DNA of 64,000 bases from Inia geoffrensis (Eukaryota > Chordata > Mammalia > Artiodactyla > Iniidae): contig CM070900.1 of assembly GCA_036417435.1 (NCBI GenBank), forward strand, positions 32,775,496 through 32,839,495. Direction: 5' to 3'. Below are positions 35,162 to 47,455 of this stretch, one piece after another (the stretch's first letter is position 1; each line of letters begins with the position of its first letter). The notes beneath the pieces were generated by a model. The model saw only the letters and a program-made list of their open reading frames with translations. It had not been told where the DNA came from and searched no databases. Both the position numbers and the translations under genes were made by a program.

Positions 35162-36214
35162 GGAGTTCATTTTTTAAACTAATCTCTGATCGTAATATAA
35201 ATTGACTTATTTTCCAATTACAATTTTAAAATGTTGCAATTTTTTTGTCCTCCTTTCTCTTTTTTTCTCTCCATACATATTTAACTCATGTGCCAGATCC
35301 ACTTTTTAAACGTGAGTATTTGACAAAAGAATGTTCATCTAGTATGCCTCAACCTCAAAAAAAAAAAAAAAAAAAGTGTGATTCTGCTGGATTTTCTCTT
35401 CAAGTGAATATTAACAAAGGTTTTAGGAGCCATGGAATCAATTCCTCTTGTAGAACCGCTGCCAATAGAAATTAAGTATAGAATTGCCAGTCTATACACT
35501 CACCTGTGTACTCAAGTTTTTAAAGAAAAATTCAATGAAACCATTTTATGATCCTTTGTGATGCCAAAGGCAGGTTTCATTTTTTAATCAGGTGTTTAGA
35601 ATTCACTGGGTTTTTTAGCAAACAAAAGCCCACTCCACCTCCCAACAATGTGTGTGTATGTGTGTGTATAAAAGTTAAAAGAGTAGGTCACAAAACTAAA
35701 GACACAAAGTTCATCTTTCCTCATAAGAACACAGAATTAGGAATTAGAACCAAAAACTATACCCCTCTTTCTAGGGGCGAGCACGCCTGCCACCTGACTC
35801 ATGTCTGTCCCTTTCCCCACACTCCTGGTTCCCCCTTCTACCGAATGGACGGAGAGTCTTTTCATTCTGAACTAACTCCTTGCTCTCCCTCCTTCGTTTT
35901 GAAAAAGCAAAACTGGAATGTCTGGAGTGTGTTTTACCAACTAATAGGAAAATCTCTGCCAAAAGTCCAGCAGGATTGACTAAGTCAGTGAGCACTGTGG
36001 GACCCAGTCAAGAGTCACTTGAAACAAGGAATGAGTGACATAAGATGGGCCTTTCATGTATGTATATCCTGCAGATGGCAGGCATAAAGAAAGGTGACCT
36101 GTTCCTATCATCCATAGAGCAGAGCCTCCAAGTACTAAATACACTCCACAAGCAAAGAAATAAAGAGCATTTATGGATCTAAAGCACTATAATGGGAATA
36201 AAACAATAGGAACC
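35162..36214. other. Unassigned DNA with A-run and short TG tract
   Basis: There is an A19 run at 35357-35375 and an impure TG tract at about 35648-35669. A 143-codon plus-strand frame (35548-35979) spans the TG tract. It shows no domain, and I do not call it a gene. Confidence 0.45.
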
Positions 36215-36420
36215 CAGTCTGAGGTGAGAGAATTAGCTTTAGAGTGAAATTACCTTGGATTCAATTTCTCACGGAATTACTGTTAGCCAAGTAACCCTGG
36301 GAAAATAGCTGAACCTTCACGTGTGTCTGTTTCAACTCTTGTAAAATGGAGGTAATATCTACTTGATAGGGTTGGTGAAGTAAAGGAGATAATGCACATA
36401 AAGCTTATGACACAGTAACA
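36215..36420 (+). mobile_element. MIR SINE
   Basis: 'ccttggattcaatttctcacggaattactg', 'gaaaatagctgaacc', 'ttgtaaaatggaggtaatat' and 'gtaaaggagataatgcacat' follow MIR order. Confidence 0.7.
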
Positions 36421-36599
36421 GGCTTTACCAAGGGTGTGTATGGGCTCAGTGGTGAGAAGTGTATGCGATCAAATGTAATTCAAAGAAGAATGCAGAAGAG
36501 TATCTCTCATTCCCTAATCTGGTCAAGGCCTTCTGGACTGAGTGTCCCTGTCATTTCTTCCCCAAAGTGTAGAGTGCCAGAATAAAGGGCACTTGCACA

Positions 36600-36910
36600 A
36601 AGAGCAGCTTAAATTACCGCATGGGGAACCTCTCTTCAACCCCCTCCAAGATTGGCTAACTTCTATTTATCCTCTCATTCTGAGCTTAGGTGCTCCAAGA
36701 AGCTTTATCTTACTTGCTGGACTGCCTCCCCAAAACTAGGCCAGGCCAGCACTCCCTCTAATTGGTCCAGAAGCTATGCCCTGTGCTCTAATATAAATCA
36801 CTAATTTGTCACATCTTTATTATCATACTGGGAGATTCTTTAGAGCAGGGAACATTTACTGGTCACTACTGCATCTCTAGCAATCCATACAGAATCTGAC
36901 AAATGAGTGG
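36600..36910 (+). mobile_element. L2 LINE 3' end
   Basis: 'ggtgctccaagaagctttatctta', 'tagagcagggaacatttactggtcactactgcatctctagca' and 'acaaatgag' match the L2 3' end order in a decayed state. Confidence 0.5.
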
Positions 36911-38509
36911 CCAGAGTTAACATGTGCCATTTGTTGTTTAGTAATCCAGCATCCAAAAACCCTCTGACTTCTGGTGAAAACTCCAGTGCATGAGTATTGG
37001 TAGTAATCAGGGCTGACAGAAGCCATACGGTACCAGAAATTCTCATTTTCTGATACCTAGAAATTAGGCCTTGAGCATGAGACCTAGGATTGGCCAACTG
37101 GACACCCTTGCCCAGGACTCTGAAGCCACGGGAATGAAAACAAAAGCATGTGAGACAGAGATTATTCTCAGTGGCATCTGTGCTATCAGGAGTCCAGTAT
37201 TGACAATTATATCATAAAAAGACCATGGAAAAGCTCTAGCACCTACCTTACCAAGGTCTGTGTTGTCATTTGCTTTGCATTCTCAGTCCAGGTCTTCGAC
37301 TCTACGAACTGCACAGTTTTCTACAAAGAAGTCAATTTTCTGCTTAAATTAGTCACTCATGATTTCTGTTGTTTATAATCAAGACCCCTAAAGAAGGAAA
37401 AGAATTCAAAATTTCAATAACTGGATGGTCATATGGATAGAATGATGCACAAATAATTAAATCAGCAAATGAATGAGTAAAACAAACAATTAAAGGAAGT
37501 CTAAGCTCAGCTTCCATGGTGATTACTATTATTTCTCTCTCTCCTCCCATGAATTGGCCTCCCAAACCATTCCTTAATAACAATTTTTAAAACAAATGAA
37601 CGTTCCAGTTTCCTAGAAACTCTTAAGGTTCTTATATAACTTATAATAATGATTCCTAAGATACTTGTTTAATTATATTCAACTAGAGTGTGAACCAGTT
37701 GAAGCAGAAGACTTGTATCCTCTCCTTGAAGCTCATTTATGTTTTTGAAACTAAGGAAGAGATTAGAAGAAAGGAAAGGGGCATCGTTTCATTTACAAAA
37801 ACTAGCTGAGCTTGGCATTATGCTAAAGCTTGGGTTTCAACAAATACTTCTGTTCATGATTCTAAATAGCAATTAGAGACCTTCCTGTGAGTATTCCTTA
37901 GGTACCTTGAATTTAATGTCTTTAAAAATTAATTTACCTCTTTAATTCTAAACATGGTTTAAAATTTTGTTTATTCTTCATGTTCCAAATGAAAACATGA
38001 GCCTATGGATAGATGTCCACACTCCTTACCTTTAAATTTCCTTAAAATCAGTTAAGAAATATGGTAGAAAAAATCTCTATTACAACTAGAAAAAAAATTC
38101 TTTAACTGTTCCATGCAAGTGCTAGATATTTTCAGGCAATTCTATGAATACTGGAAGGAAGGACTAGAGACTGGAATTTCCATTACACAAAGGAAATGCC
38201 AAGATGTGTAGTAAGTGAAAGAGCCCCCAGCAGAACTATTCTCAGACCACATATTCAGAGAAGCAAATGAGATTGGGCAGGGGGGAAAAAAAAAGAATTA
38301 ATCCTATTGAAATAAGAGCAGGTTTTTTACATGGCAGCATTAAAATATGGGAATCTATGAAATCTCATTTTGTGCTTTGCCTAACAGAGCACAGCAAATG
38401 TAACTGCGACTTCCAAAATTTTTTTCAATGGCTAACATCATGCAGCCTGTGCTCTGTACAACGGAACACTCTCTAAGGGAGCCCTGGGCCTCCATGTAAA
38501 ATGCCTTAC
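36911..38509. other. Unassigned non-coding DNA
   Basis: No gene or repeat family recognised; frames reach 85 codons without motif. Confidence 0.45.
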
Positions 38510-38830
38510 TGCTCTGAACAGCTCATGTTGGGGGAGCCATGTGTAGGCACTCTAGTCAACACTCCCAGCTAAGCCTTGCTTCCAGGCATCCATGCCAAGG
38601 TGCCAGACGTGTAATTGAAGCCAGTATGCCCAACCAGCTCTTTTACTAGCAGAATGTCATGGAATGACCTCCATCAACATCCCCTTGATCAAAAGAAAAA
38701 TCAAGCCATGCCTTGCCTGAATGCCTGACCCAGAAATTTAAGAGAAATAATAAAAAGGCTGGTGGCTTAAGTCTCTATGTTTTGGGGCAGGTTGGTATGC
38801 AGGTACAGAATTTGATAACAGAAATGGTAA
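38510..38830 (+). mobile_element. MLT1-like LTR 3' part
   Basis: 'caaggtgccagacgtgtaattgaagcc', 'caagccatgccttgcctgaatgcctgacccag' and 'aagtctctatgttttggggcaggttggtatgcagg' follow the same order as the outer LTR at 25.1 kb. Confidence 0.6.
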
Positions 38831-39874
38831 CACTAAAGGTACAACATGTGGTGTGGATCTGGGAAACAAGCAATGAATAAAAGCATGATAGGACTCAAGC
38901 TGGCTGTCAAAGGGCTTAAGTGAGACAAAATATTTTGGAGGCTGGAGGAAAAGAAATTCTTGTCATGCAATAGTAAAAAGTTTGGCAACACTGTCCCCTG
39001 GGCTAACATGGAAAATAGGGCATATACTTAATGAATTCAATGACTTACTAAGGAGATTTCTGGACAGTATTGGAGATACCACCTGACCTATCCTCAATGC
39101 CTAAAATACAATGAAAGGAGGAAGCAACTGATCAAAGAATGAACTCTTCAGTTTTTGAACAGAATTGGAAGGAAATGTAAAGGGTCCAGGAGAGTCTTTA
39201 TAAGCAACCCAATGTTCTAAAAGATTTAGCCTTAGGGAAAAGATCAAATTCAGAGCATTGCAAATGAAACAAAGAATCCAAGGTTTTGGTTGTAAAATCC
39301 TTCCTTAAGATGTGAGAAAGATTTAAGTCAGTACCTCAAACACCCTTTCACTTATACAGAGAAGCTTCTAAGGAACGCTAATAGCATGCCTTACATTGAT
39401 TGTCAACAAGACAACAGTGCTTCTAAGACTCATAAATATGCGAAAATCTATAGGCAGAGAACAGATGAAGAAATTTACCTAGCTGCAATATTGCCTATGT
39501 TTTAGGGAAAGTACTACTCAGAAGGCAAAACCAAGAGCTGCATGGAATCATTCTCAGAGAGCAAGACAGAGCCCCATTCATGAAACTGACAATATGTACA
39601 CAGCTGAATTTCAGAAGTGCTCTACTAGTGACTGCCATATACCTCCCATACCCCTCCTTTATTGAACAGCAGTGTCTAATGTGGCTAGCTCCCATCACGG
39701 TATCTTGCCTGTATGTGTCTTGAGGGTGGGAGGGAGACAAGGCATTATTCCTTAAGTTCACAATTCTTCAGAACAAGAATTGTGCCCAAGTTAACTGAAC
39801 TCAGAGAGGTTCATCTGCTCCCCGACATGATTTAAAATGAGATCCTGGATCTCAAGCCAGTTTGAAGGCAGATT
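38831..39874. other. Unassigned non-coding DNA
   Basis: Purine-rich, no gene recognised. It could be internal MaLR sequence following the LTR, but I see no motif to support that. Confidence 0.4.
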
Positions 39875-40385
39875 GTGGTAGTTTTGAAAGTGGATGCAAA
39901 ATCTTTGATACTTCTTTCATCAAAAAGTGGGGCTTACATACCCCCACCTTGAAGTGAGGTAAATTAGTAGATGCTTCAACTAATAAGATATACCAGAAGT
40001 GATGCTGAATGACTTCTAGAGGGTAGCTCAAGAAAGGCTATGCATCTTCTGCCTTATTCATTGGAAGTCTGACCGCTGCAAGGCTGCCATCATGGAGAGA
40101 TCTCTATGAGCAATCTGGTTGACGGTTCCAGCTGATTCCAGCCTTCCAACCATCCCCACCAAGGCACTTGAATGACAGTGAAGCCATCCTGGAGGGCCAA
40201 GAGCAGCCCTCTACCAGCTGAATACTGTGATATGACTGCCATCCATACCGCATGGAAGAATCACCCAGCCAAGCCCTGCCTATTTCCTCAACTCAGAAAA
40301 TCGTAAGATGTAATAAAGTGTTTGTTGTTTTAAACTAACAAAGTTCGGAGTCATTTGTTAGGTAGCCACAGATAAGTGGAACACT
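39875..40385 (+). mobile_element. MLT1-like LTR, near complete
   Basis: Begins 'tgtggtagttttgaaagtggatgcaaaatctttgatact' and includes 'gatgctgaatgacttctag' and 'ccaaggcacttgaatgacagtgaagccatcctgg'. It ends 'gttgttttaaactaacaaagttcggagtcatttgttaggtagccacagataa'. Non-coding. Confidence 0.65.
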
Positions 40386-40583
40386 TCCTGAAGCTTCTAG
40401 AGTGTTTACCATGCACTCCAGGCCATGTATCATAAGTCCCACTGTGAGGATGATAACTGGCACCTGTTACAAATAATAAACTGAGTAACATGGGGGCTGC
40501 TGCTGGCAAAAGGAGTTAGTCCCAGCTGATTTCAGCAAACCGCAAAATAGAATCCCTTTCTCAGAATCTGAAAACAATTAGAC

Positions 40584-40713
40584 ACATGTATATGGATATA
40601 CATACACACATACATGTACATGTATAACTGAATCCCTTTGCTGTACACCTGAAACTATCACAACATTGTTAATCAACCCTACTCCAATATAAAGTTCAAA
40701 GCTTATTAAAAAA
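40584..40713 (+). mobile_element. L1 3' end fragment
   Basis: 'gtataactgaatccctttgctgtacacctgaaac' and 'caacattgttaatcaaccctactccaatataaag' are the cetartiodactyl L1 3' end, followed by a short A run. Confidence 0.75.
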
Positions 40714-40840
40714 ATCACTTTCTCTTTAAAGGATCACTCCCGCACAGACACATCCAGCCAGCCACAGGACCTTCCCTATTCTTCACCAAGCTTCCAGCTG
40801 GGAAAACTAAATTACAGAGAATTCTTCTCTCCCTCCCTCA

Positions 40841-40900
40841 TTTTTTTTTTTTTTTTTTGTCTTTTTTCTGAAATACATACATATATATATATATACACAT
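40841..40900. repeat. T18 run and (TA)n-rich stretch
   Basis: Eighteen T at 40841-40858, then an impure TA/TACA stretch at about 40875-40900. The T run could be a decayed minus-strand retroposon tail, but no body is recognisable beside it. Confidence 0.75.
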
Positions 40901-41179
40901 ACACTCAAAAAAACTAACAGAATTGAGTTTAAATCTATATTCCTGACAAACATCAATGTAAACAAACAGAGAACAATCTCTGGGTATATGGGAAAACTGA
41001 GAAATTGAAAACAAGGGGAATAACCTCCTCTCTGACCCTACTGGGCTCTCTTGCTTCGGAAAAAGCCTCCTCCTGAGAACAACTAGGAACGTGGCTAAAA
41101 TTTTTTATCCAGAGTCCAACGTTCAGGGTCATTTATCCAGTCATCTCTATCAGCATTTGCCAATCACCTCAATCGAGAG

Positions 41180-42062
41180 GCTAAGAAACTGAAAATCTGA
41201 GCAGAAATTTTCGAGTTCAACTCCTTTATCCATTCATATGGAAAATCTGATGGATGGTAGAACCAAAATGTAATCATTAAAAACAAAAAGCCTTTAGAAA
41301 AGAACATAAAGGAATATTTCTGTGATTGTGGGAATCGTGGGATAGGCTTGGACAGGACGCAAAAGCACAAGTAACCCCCAAAAAAGTGATAAAGTGAACT
41401 TCAATAAAATGTTCGCCCAGCAAAAGACCCCAAGTAAGAAATGAATAAACAAGCCACAGACCTGGAAAAAAGATCTGCAGCACGTATACCTGACAAAGAA
41501 CTTGTATGCAGAAGAAAGAAAGAACTATAAATTACCAACAAAAATACCCTAAAATTCCTAATTTATAAAATGAATACAAGACATAGATAGTTGACAACAA
41601 AACAGATTTAATTGTCTAAGGAAAACAAGAAAATGTACTCAACTTTATTAGTCACCAAGGAAAAACAAATTAAAAAACACATTGAGATACTACTTCAAAC
41701 ATGGTAGCTGGCTAAAAACAGAATGCTGGTGAGGATGTGGAACTGTGTTCTCTCTTGGTCGGTAAGAATGTGAAAGATGCAACCGCTTCGGAGGACTGCT
41801 GACATTTTTTAATAAATAAAACATAGATCTAACTTACGACCCAGCATGTCTAGTCCCGGGTATCTACTCGAGGGAAATAAAACCATATGTCTATCCAAAA
41901 ACTCGTACAAGAATGTTTATAGCAACCTTATTCATAATAGCCAAATACTACAACAACCCAAATGTCCATGAAAAAGACAATGGATAAACCAACTGTGGCT
42001 TAGCCACACAATGGAATACTACTCAGCAATAAAAAATAAAGTATTGATATACTGATATTCTT
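41180..42062 (+). mobile_element. Old L1 LINE, ORF2 C-terminal part
   Basis: The L1 order is clear from about 41640: 'cattgagatactacttcaaac', 'gctggtgaggatgtgg', 'tagcaaccttattcataatagcc', 'cacaatggaatactactcagcaataaa'. The part before 41600 is weaker. All frames are broken. Confidence 0.7.
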
Positions 42063-42223
42063 TTTTTTTTTTTGCGGTACACGGGCCTCTCACTGTTGTG
42101 GCCTGCCATGGCTCACGGGCCCAGCCGCTCAGCAGCATGTGGGATCCTCCCGGACCGGGGCTCGAACTAGCGTCCTCTGCATCGGCAGGCGGACTCTCAA
42201 CCGCTGCGCCACCAGGAAAGCCC
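42063..42223 (-). mobile_element. CHR-type SINE, short form, internal deletion, minus strand
   Basis: Target duplication TACTGATATTCTT at 42050-42062 and 42224-42236. About 45 bp of the 3' half is missing between 'gttgtggcct' and 'gccatggctcac'. Confidence 0.95.
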
Positions 42224-42236
42224 TACTGATATTCTT

Positions 42237-42500
42237 CGTTTCATAAATTCCACTTCTAGAAATTGGAGAAAACGAATTAGGAAGATGTGCAAAATTTAAC
42301 TACAAGATAGTCATTACATAATGTTTATAATAGTAAATAACTGAATCAATTGAAGTTCCCCCAATTAGGAAAGAAATTAAATTAACTGTAGTTCATACAT
42401 GCAATGGGAACATATCAAAAATTAAAACTAGGATGCAGTTTTATGGAAAACTGGTCACAATGTTTTAATTGAACAAAAAGCCAACCTGAAGTAAATTCTG
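42237..42500 (+). mobile_element. Old L1 LINE 3' fragment
   Basis: 'aattccacttctagaaattgg', 'aatgtttataatagtaaataactg' and 'tacatgcaatggga' follow L1ME-type 3' text. It may be a different copy from the L1 left of the SINE. Confidence 0.5.
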
Positions 42501-43194
42501 ATCCTTCCTTAGCATATTTGTCTTCTGTTTCCTATTTAGTCACGAATATCACTGTGGTCCCCATGGTGGGTAGTTAACTGTCAACAAATATTTAGCATAA
42601 ACTAAATGTTCTTTATCAACTTTTTTGAAAAACAGATTTAGTATTTAAATTTTTTAAGTATGCACTTCCAGTTTTTGAGCTCACTGCACCCAAAAGGATT
42701 TATTCAAAAATTAATAAATACATATAAAAACATAGTTATATATATATGTCCATATAATAAACATCAAAATTATTGTAACAATATTGTTCAGAATACTCTC
42801 AATATTCTTGGCCTCTCTTTCCTGAATATATTTCACATATACTTAACCAATAACTGTCCATGTTACCCACTGATTCCTCCAACTAGTGATCTGGAAATTT
42901 CACACACCTCACCGGCCACAGCACAACCATCTGGCACACCAAGGAGGGAGAGCAATGAACATTTCTTCCATTGGTACCAAGAAATGAGTTAGTAGTCCCT
43001 AACTATTTTGGGGAGGTAATTGTTCCCAGGTAAATGAAAAGGATAAAAAAATATAAACAGATGATAGCTGAGTATTTCATCTTATTTTGCTTTGTTTCCC
43101 ATATTTAGCCATGTAATAAAACAAAACCTCTACTGCATGGCAGAAGCTGGAAGGTCAGGGTGGAGATCTATAAAACCTTAACAGGTGTACTTTT
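42501..43194. other. Unassigned non-coding DNA
   Basis: No gene recognised. A 110-codon frame (42660-42992) has no familiar motif. Confidence 0.4.
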
Positions 43195-43950
43195 CCAACA
43201 AACAGTTGGAAATTGGAATTAAAGAAATAGTACCATATATAACAGCATCAAACATAAAACACTTAGGGATAGATTAAACAGGATACATGCAAGAGCTGTA
43301 GACCGAAATCTACAAAGCACTGCTGAGAACAAATTTTAAAGACCTAAATAAATACATAAGAAATCATGACTGTGGTTTAGAAAATTCATTATTAGGAAGA
43401 TGCCAATGCTTCTAAAGTTGGCCTATTGCAAACGCATTCAAAATATCAGGAGAATCTTTGTAGAAATTGAGGAGCTGATTCTAAAATTAATAGGGAAAGA
43501 CAAAGGAAATTTTAAAACCCCAAACAAATTTGAAAATGAAGACCAGAGTTGTAGAATTTATGAGACTACGTTTCCAGACATCCCAGAAAGCAACAGTAAT
43601 CAAAACAGTATGGTACTAGACAGACACATAAATCAAGAAACAGAATAAAGGTGGAAAAAATACACACAGGCGTATCTGTATAAATTCATTCATGTGACAT
43701 TCTGAGAAAGGCAAAACTACTGGGTCAGAAAACAGATCAGTGATTTCCAGCGACTAGGGGTTAAGAGCAGAAGACTGACTGCAGAGAGACAAAATGGAAC
43801 AATTTTGTGGTGATGGAAATGTTATACATTGATTGTGCTGGTGGTTAAATAACTGTATACATTTGTCAAGTCACGGAACTGAACACTTTTAAAAGCTGTA
43901 TTTTATCATATGTACGTTTTAGCTCAACAAACAGTACTTTTAAAGAAGAA
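43195..43950 (+). mobile_element. Old L1 LINE, ORF2 part joined to 3' UTR
   Basis: ORF2 text 'gcatcaaacataaaacacttagggata', then 'ctgattctaaaattaatagggaaag' and 'cagtaatcaaaacagtatggtactagac', then the 3' UTR 'gtggtgatggaaatgttatac' and 'cttttaaaagctgtattttatcatatg'. ORF2 C-terminal sequence is missing between about 43650 and 43690, so the copy has an internal deletion. An 82-codon frame (43400-43648) is an ORF2 remnant. Confidence 0.7.
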
Positions 43951-44089
43951 TAAGGAAAAGGAAATCTCAATTGAATGTCATTTTCTCTTGGAAATATTTC
44001 TTGCCTTCATTATTTTCAGCCTGTTGTCTCACTTCAGTGGTTACCTGGCCACTCTCTTGGACATGCCTCTATCCTCGTGCTTAGTACCC

Positions 44090-44252
44090 TAGATTAAACT
44101 CAACGTTGTTTCTGTCGTTCTCCCACTGGATTGGGCTCCCTGAGAGGTTTATTTCCCCCAAAGCTGTATCCCCATGCTTCAAGTCAGATCTAACACATAA
44201 AGGTAATCAAAAGTTGTTGGGAGAAAGAAAGAATGAATGAATGAATGAAGGG
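44090..44252 (+). mobile_element. L2 LINE 3' end with (GAAT)n
   Basis: 'gagaggtttatttcccccaaagctgtatccccatgcttc' is a diverged L2 3' end. A (GAAT)4-like stretch follows at 44230-44250. Confidence 0.5.
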
Positions 44253-45506
44253 AAAAAGTCTCTTTCATTACTGTTTTCTCTCCCAACCATGCCTTGGGGG
44301 AAAAAAAAAACGTTTTCTTCTGTCATTCTGTAGATACCAAAGCTAATCTTAATTATAAAAATGTCCTAGATTTATGTTTTAAAATGAACCTTGGATTTTG
44401 TTTTTATTCAGGTCAATAGATCAGGAGATGACTGTCATTGAAAAGATAGTTTGTTACCCACAGTTCCTAAGAGCAGGCGGCATACCATGCAGGGCCACAA
44501 AGAGAAACACCAGGGTCAATCAGGAGGTAAAAGGAGTGAGGAGAAAGGAGGAGAGGGTGGGTCAAAACCTTTATTGTGGTTTTCATGAGGGTATGAGCAA
44601 GGCAATGTAAGCAGCTGCGTAGGCTTAGGACTGGATGGTCTGAGTAACTTCAGTGGACTGTGGGCTATAAGGTTGTCTCTAGTCTTCTAGTACCTGGAAT
44701 TGGGGTGAGTCAGGGCAAGAGGATTGTGTCCCAGACTGCAGGAGCCTGATAAAAGGATGCAGAAGGGGGCAGTACTCAGGACTGGTTGCTTCGCATATCA
44801 AAGGGCCACTGCCAGGCAAGTATTCCTTATCTCTAGGAATGGGGCAGTCTCTTTCCCCCTCCTTCTCCCTCACCCTCCACCCCCGTCAGTGAGGCCCCAT
44901 CTGCCATAAGAGAAGAATACAGAAAATAAGAAACTATAGTTAATACAGTTTATATAGGATCTTCCCTATATACACTGTAGTTTATCCCATAACCTTTAGA
45001 ATAAAACTGGATGTACACTGCTGGTTATCTAAGTATTATTACTATTTTCAGTCTATAAAATGCATCTAACATCTTGCTAAATATCAAGTGAAAAATTGCT
45101 TAGATGATGTGCTAAGGCATATTTCTCTATATTCTGCAATAAGCACCATGTAAACACTGAGAGAGAGATTTAATTTGTGTATGGAAAGACAGATTACATA
45201 GTCAACTGCTTTAACTTTTATTTCCTACTGTGAATCAACAAAAGCCACGCTTTAGTGCCTCCCAGGATAAGTAATAGAAAATGCCACAGACACAAACTGC
45301 TGAGTTATTTTCACCCTTGTTCTTTTATTTAATATTATGTCCATGTTATTTCATTTAATGAAAGATACAAGGGCTGAGAAAACAAAATAGTGTGTCTGTA
45401 CATGTAAAGATATAGGAGAATCAATTACAATATAATAGAGAGCATTATATTTTCTTACATACATTTTGTTTAAAGTATTAGGAAAAGGCCACATTATATT
45501 AGATTG
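44253..45506. other. Unassigned non-coding DNA
   Basis: No gene or repeat family recognised; opposed 61- and 64-codon frames near 44.7-44.9 kb are chance. Confidence 0.45.
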
Positions 45507-45507
45507 A

Positions 45508-45530
<23 letters not shown>
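45507..45530. repeat. (AT)12 microsatellite
   Basis: Pure AT tract directly beside the T-run tail of the following minus-strand SINE. Another AT tract (45742-45751) sits at the SINE's other edge, so the SINE probably landed in an AT-rich target. Confidence 0.93.
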
Positions 45531-45545
<15 letters not shown>

Positions 45546-45740
45546 GCCATATGCGGGCCTCTCACTGTTGTGGCCTCTCCCGTTGCGGAGCACAGGCTCC
45601 GGACGCGCAGGCTCAGTGGCCATAGCTCACGGGCCCAGACGCTCCGCGGCATGTGGGATCCTCCCGGACCGGGGCATGAACCTGTGTCCCCAGCATCGGC
45701 AGGCGGACTCTCAACCACTGCGCCACCAGGGAAACCCCCA
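45531..45740 (-). mobile_element. CHR-type SINE, short form, minus strand
   Basis: T15 tail, then the complement of a near-consensus body ending in 'accagggaaacccc'. The flanking duplication is hidden in AT-rich sequence on both sides. Confidence 0.95.
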
Positions 45741-46119
45741 AAATATATATATTTTAAAATAAACTCCACTATAACAAGATAACAAAATATTTATCACTGT
45801 TCTAAGATCATCATTAGGTTTTCATTTCTGATGTCTCTCTTACATGTCTGCTTTTGGCATTATTCAGGGTTAAAGATGGGAACAACAATAATTAAATATA
45901 AGACCATCAGATACTTTCATCATAAGGTTCTCAACTGCTGGGTGAATGCATAAAATATCATATTCATTTAGGAAACTGTATTTTGTATCTCAAATGGCCT
46001 CTCTCAATTGCCCTCTCATTTCCAAGAATATAAACATAAACATTGACAAACTCCAAAAAGAGTGTTTAAACATAACCTACAATAACAATAGTAATATTAA
46101 ACAGCTAATACTTGATATC
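45741..46119. other. Unassigned AT-rich DNA
   Basis: No gene or repeat family recognised. Confidence 0.45.
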
Positions 46120-46350
46120 TTACTATGTGCTTATTAAGTGTGACATATATTATTTCATTTATTCCTCCGAATACTGCATGAGGGATGTATTTATGCCAAC
46201 CCCATTTACAGATGGCGAAACTGAAGGACAGAGAGATTAAGAAACTCACTCTGTCACTTAGCCGCTAAGTGGTAAACCCAGCATTTCAATGAAAGGCTCT
46301 CTGACTCCTGAACCTACACTTTTTACCACTCTATTAGGTTGTACCTCAAG
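46120..46350 (-). mobile_element. MIR SINE, minus strand
   Basis: The plus strand reads 'ttatttcatttattcctccgaatac', 'cccatttacagatggcgaaactgaagg', 'gtcacttagccgctaagtgg' and 'tctgactcctgaacc', the reverse complement of MIR. Confidence 0.75.
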
Positions 46351-46779
46351 TATAATCTGCTTGGTTGGAGTGATTTCCCCTAAAACAGTGTTTACAGCCC
46401 TATGAGTACCCACAAAAGCATAGTGTACCCACATAAAAGTATGAATACTATTTTACAAAATCTGACCATAATGTATAAAGTTGGTTCTGTGAGACAAAAC
46501 ATGCTAAGATTTTTACACTTGACATAGCACGAAAAGATTTTTGTATTCATGTGACTGGGCAATGGAATCTTTCCCCTTTCCCCTGTGCCCTATTAAACCT
46601 GGATAACAGGTGATTATGTGGGGTTTTGTGATAGAATAAAGAAATAAGAATCACATTCACCATGGAGGGGACAGAAATACGGCATTCTAGAAAGACTAAA
46701 ATAACTCTAACAGGTACAGTCGAAGTTGAGAATCTGTTGAAAGTTTCTTTTTGAGAGAATACAGTCCTATCATCTATTA

Positions 46780-46960
46780 TGTACCTACAGTTTCCAAGCC
46801 CTTGCTAGATATTTTACAGACATTACTGCTAATCCTCACAGCATTCTTATAGCATAGATAGTTATTTTTATTTCATAGCTTAGGGTCAGCTGAAATGACC
46901 CTAATGAACAGGTGGTTCCCATAGCACTAGAATCAGTCTCTGAACTCCTGGTATGTCCAC
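46780..46960 (-). mobile_element. MIR SINE fragment, minus strand
   Basis: 'tagatattttacagacattactgctaatcctcacagcattcttatagcatag' is antisense MIR order. The later half is eroded. Confidence 0.5.
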
Positions 46961-47214
46961 AGCCTAAGTCTCCCACTGGTGATGAAAGATCTCTGACGAA
47001 GGCAGTTCTCTGTCTGCCTGAATGTCAAGGTTGTTTCCACAGTCGTATTTTATTTGGCGCACCAAGTGCTGGAAGTTAATTTTTAACTTAAGTTCCTTTG
47101 TCACCAATTTGTTACCGTTTCCACACACACCAGCTCTTACACTCAGCTTCCAACACAGTTACATTAATTTTGTGGCTCCTGGAAGAACTGAAGAAGCCTG
47201 AAGGAGGAAGATGA

Positions 47215-47455
47215 TGATAATGATACTATCAAGATGCTATACAGAAGCTCTTCAGTAAGTGCTTTACGTGTATCATCCCACATTTAATCATAATAACCAC
47301 CCAATGTGTTATATATGACGATTCCCATGTTACAGATAAGAAAATGTATTAATTCACCTAAGGCCACACAGCTCTCTAGTGGTAGAGCTGGGATCTGAAT
47401 AAGTCTACAGCACTCAAACTGTGCTCCTAACTGCTAGCTGTATTGTTTCTACTAC
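47215..47455 (-). mobile_element. MIR SINE, minus strand
   Basis: 'gtatcatcccacatttaatcataataacc', 'cccatgttacagataagaaaatg', 'aaggccacacagctctctagtggtagagctgggatctgaa' and 'ctcctaactgctagctg' follow antisense MIR order. Confidence 0.75.

Noticed and set aside
35357..35375. A19 run as the tail of a processed pseudogene
   Set aside because: The sequence before it shows no gene-like text, no poly-A signal at the right distance and no target duplication.
35548..35979. 143-codon plus-strand open frame
   Set aside because: It crosses a TG microsatellite (Cys-Val run), has no recognisable domain and no splice or promoter context. An orphan exon cannot be excluded without RNA data, but nothing supports one.
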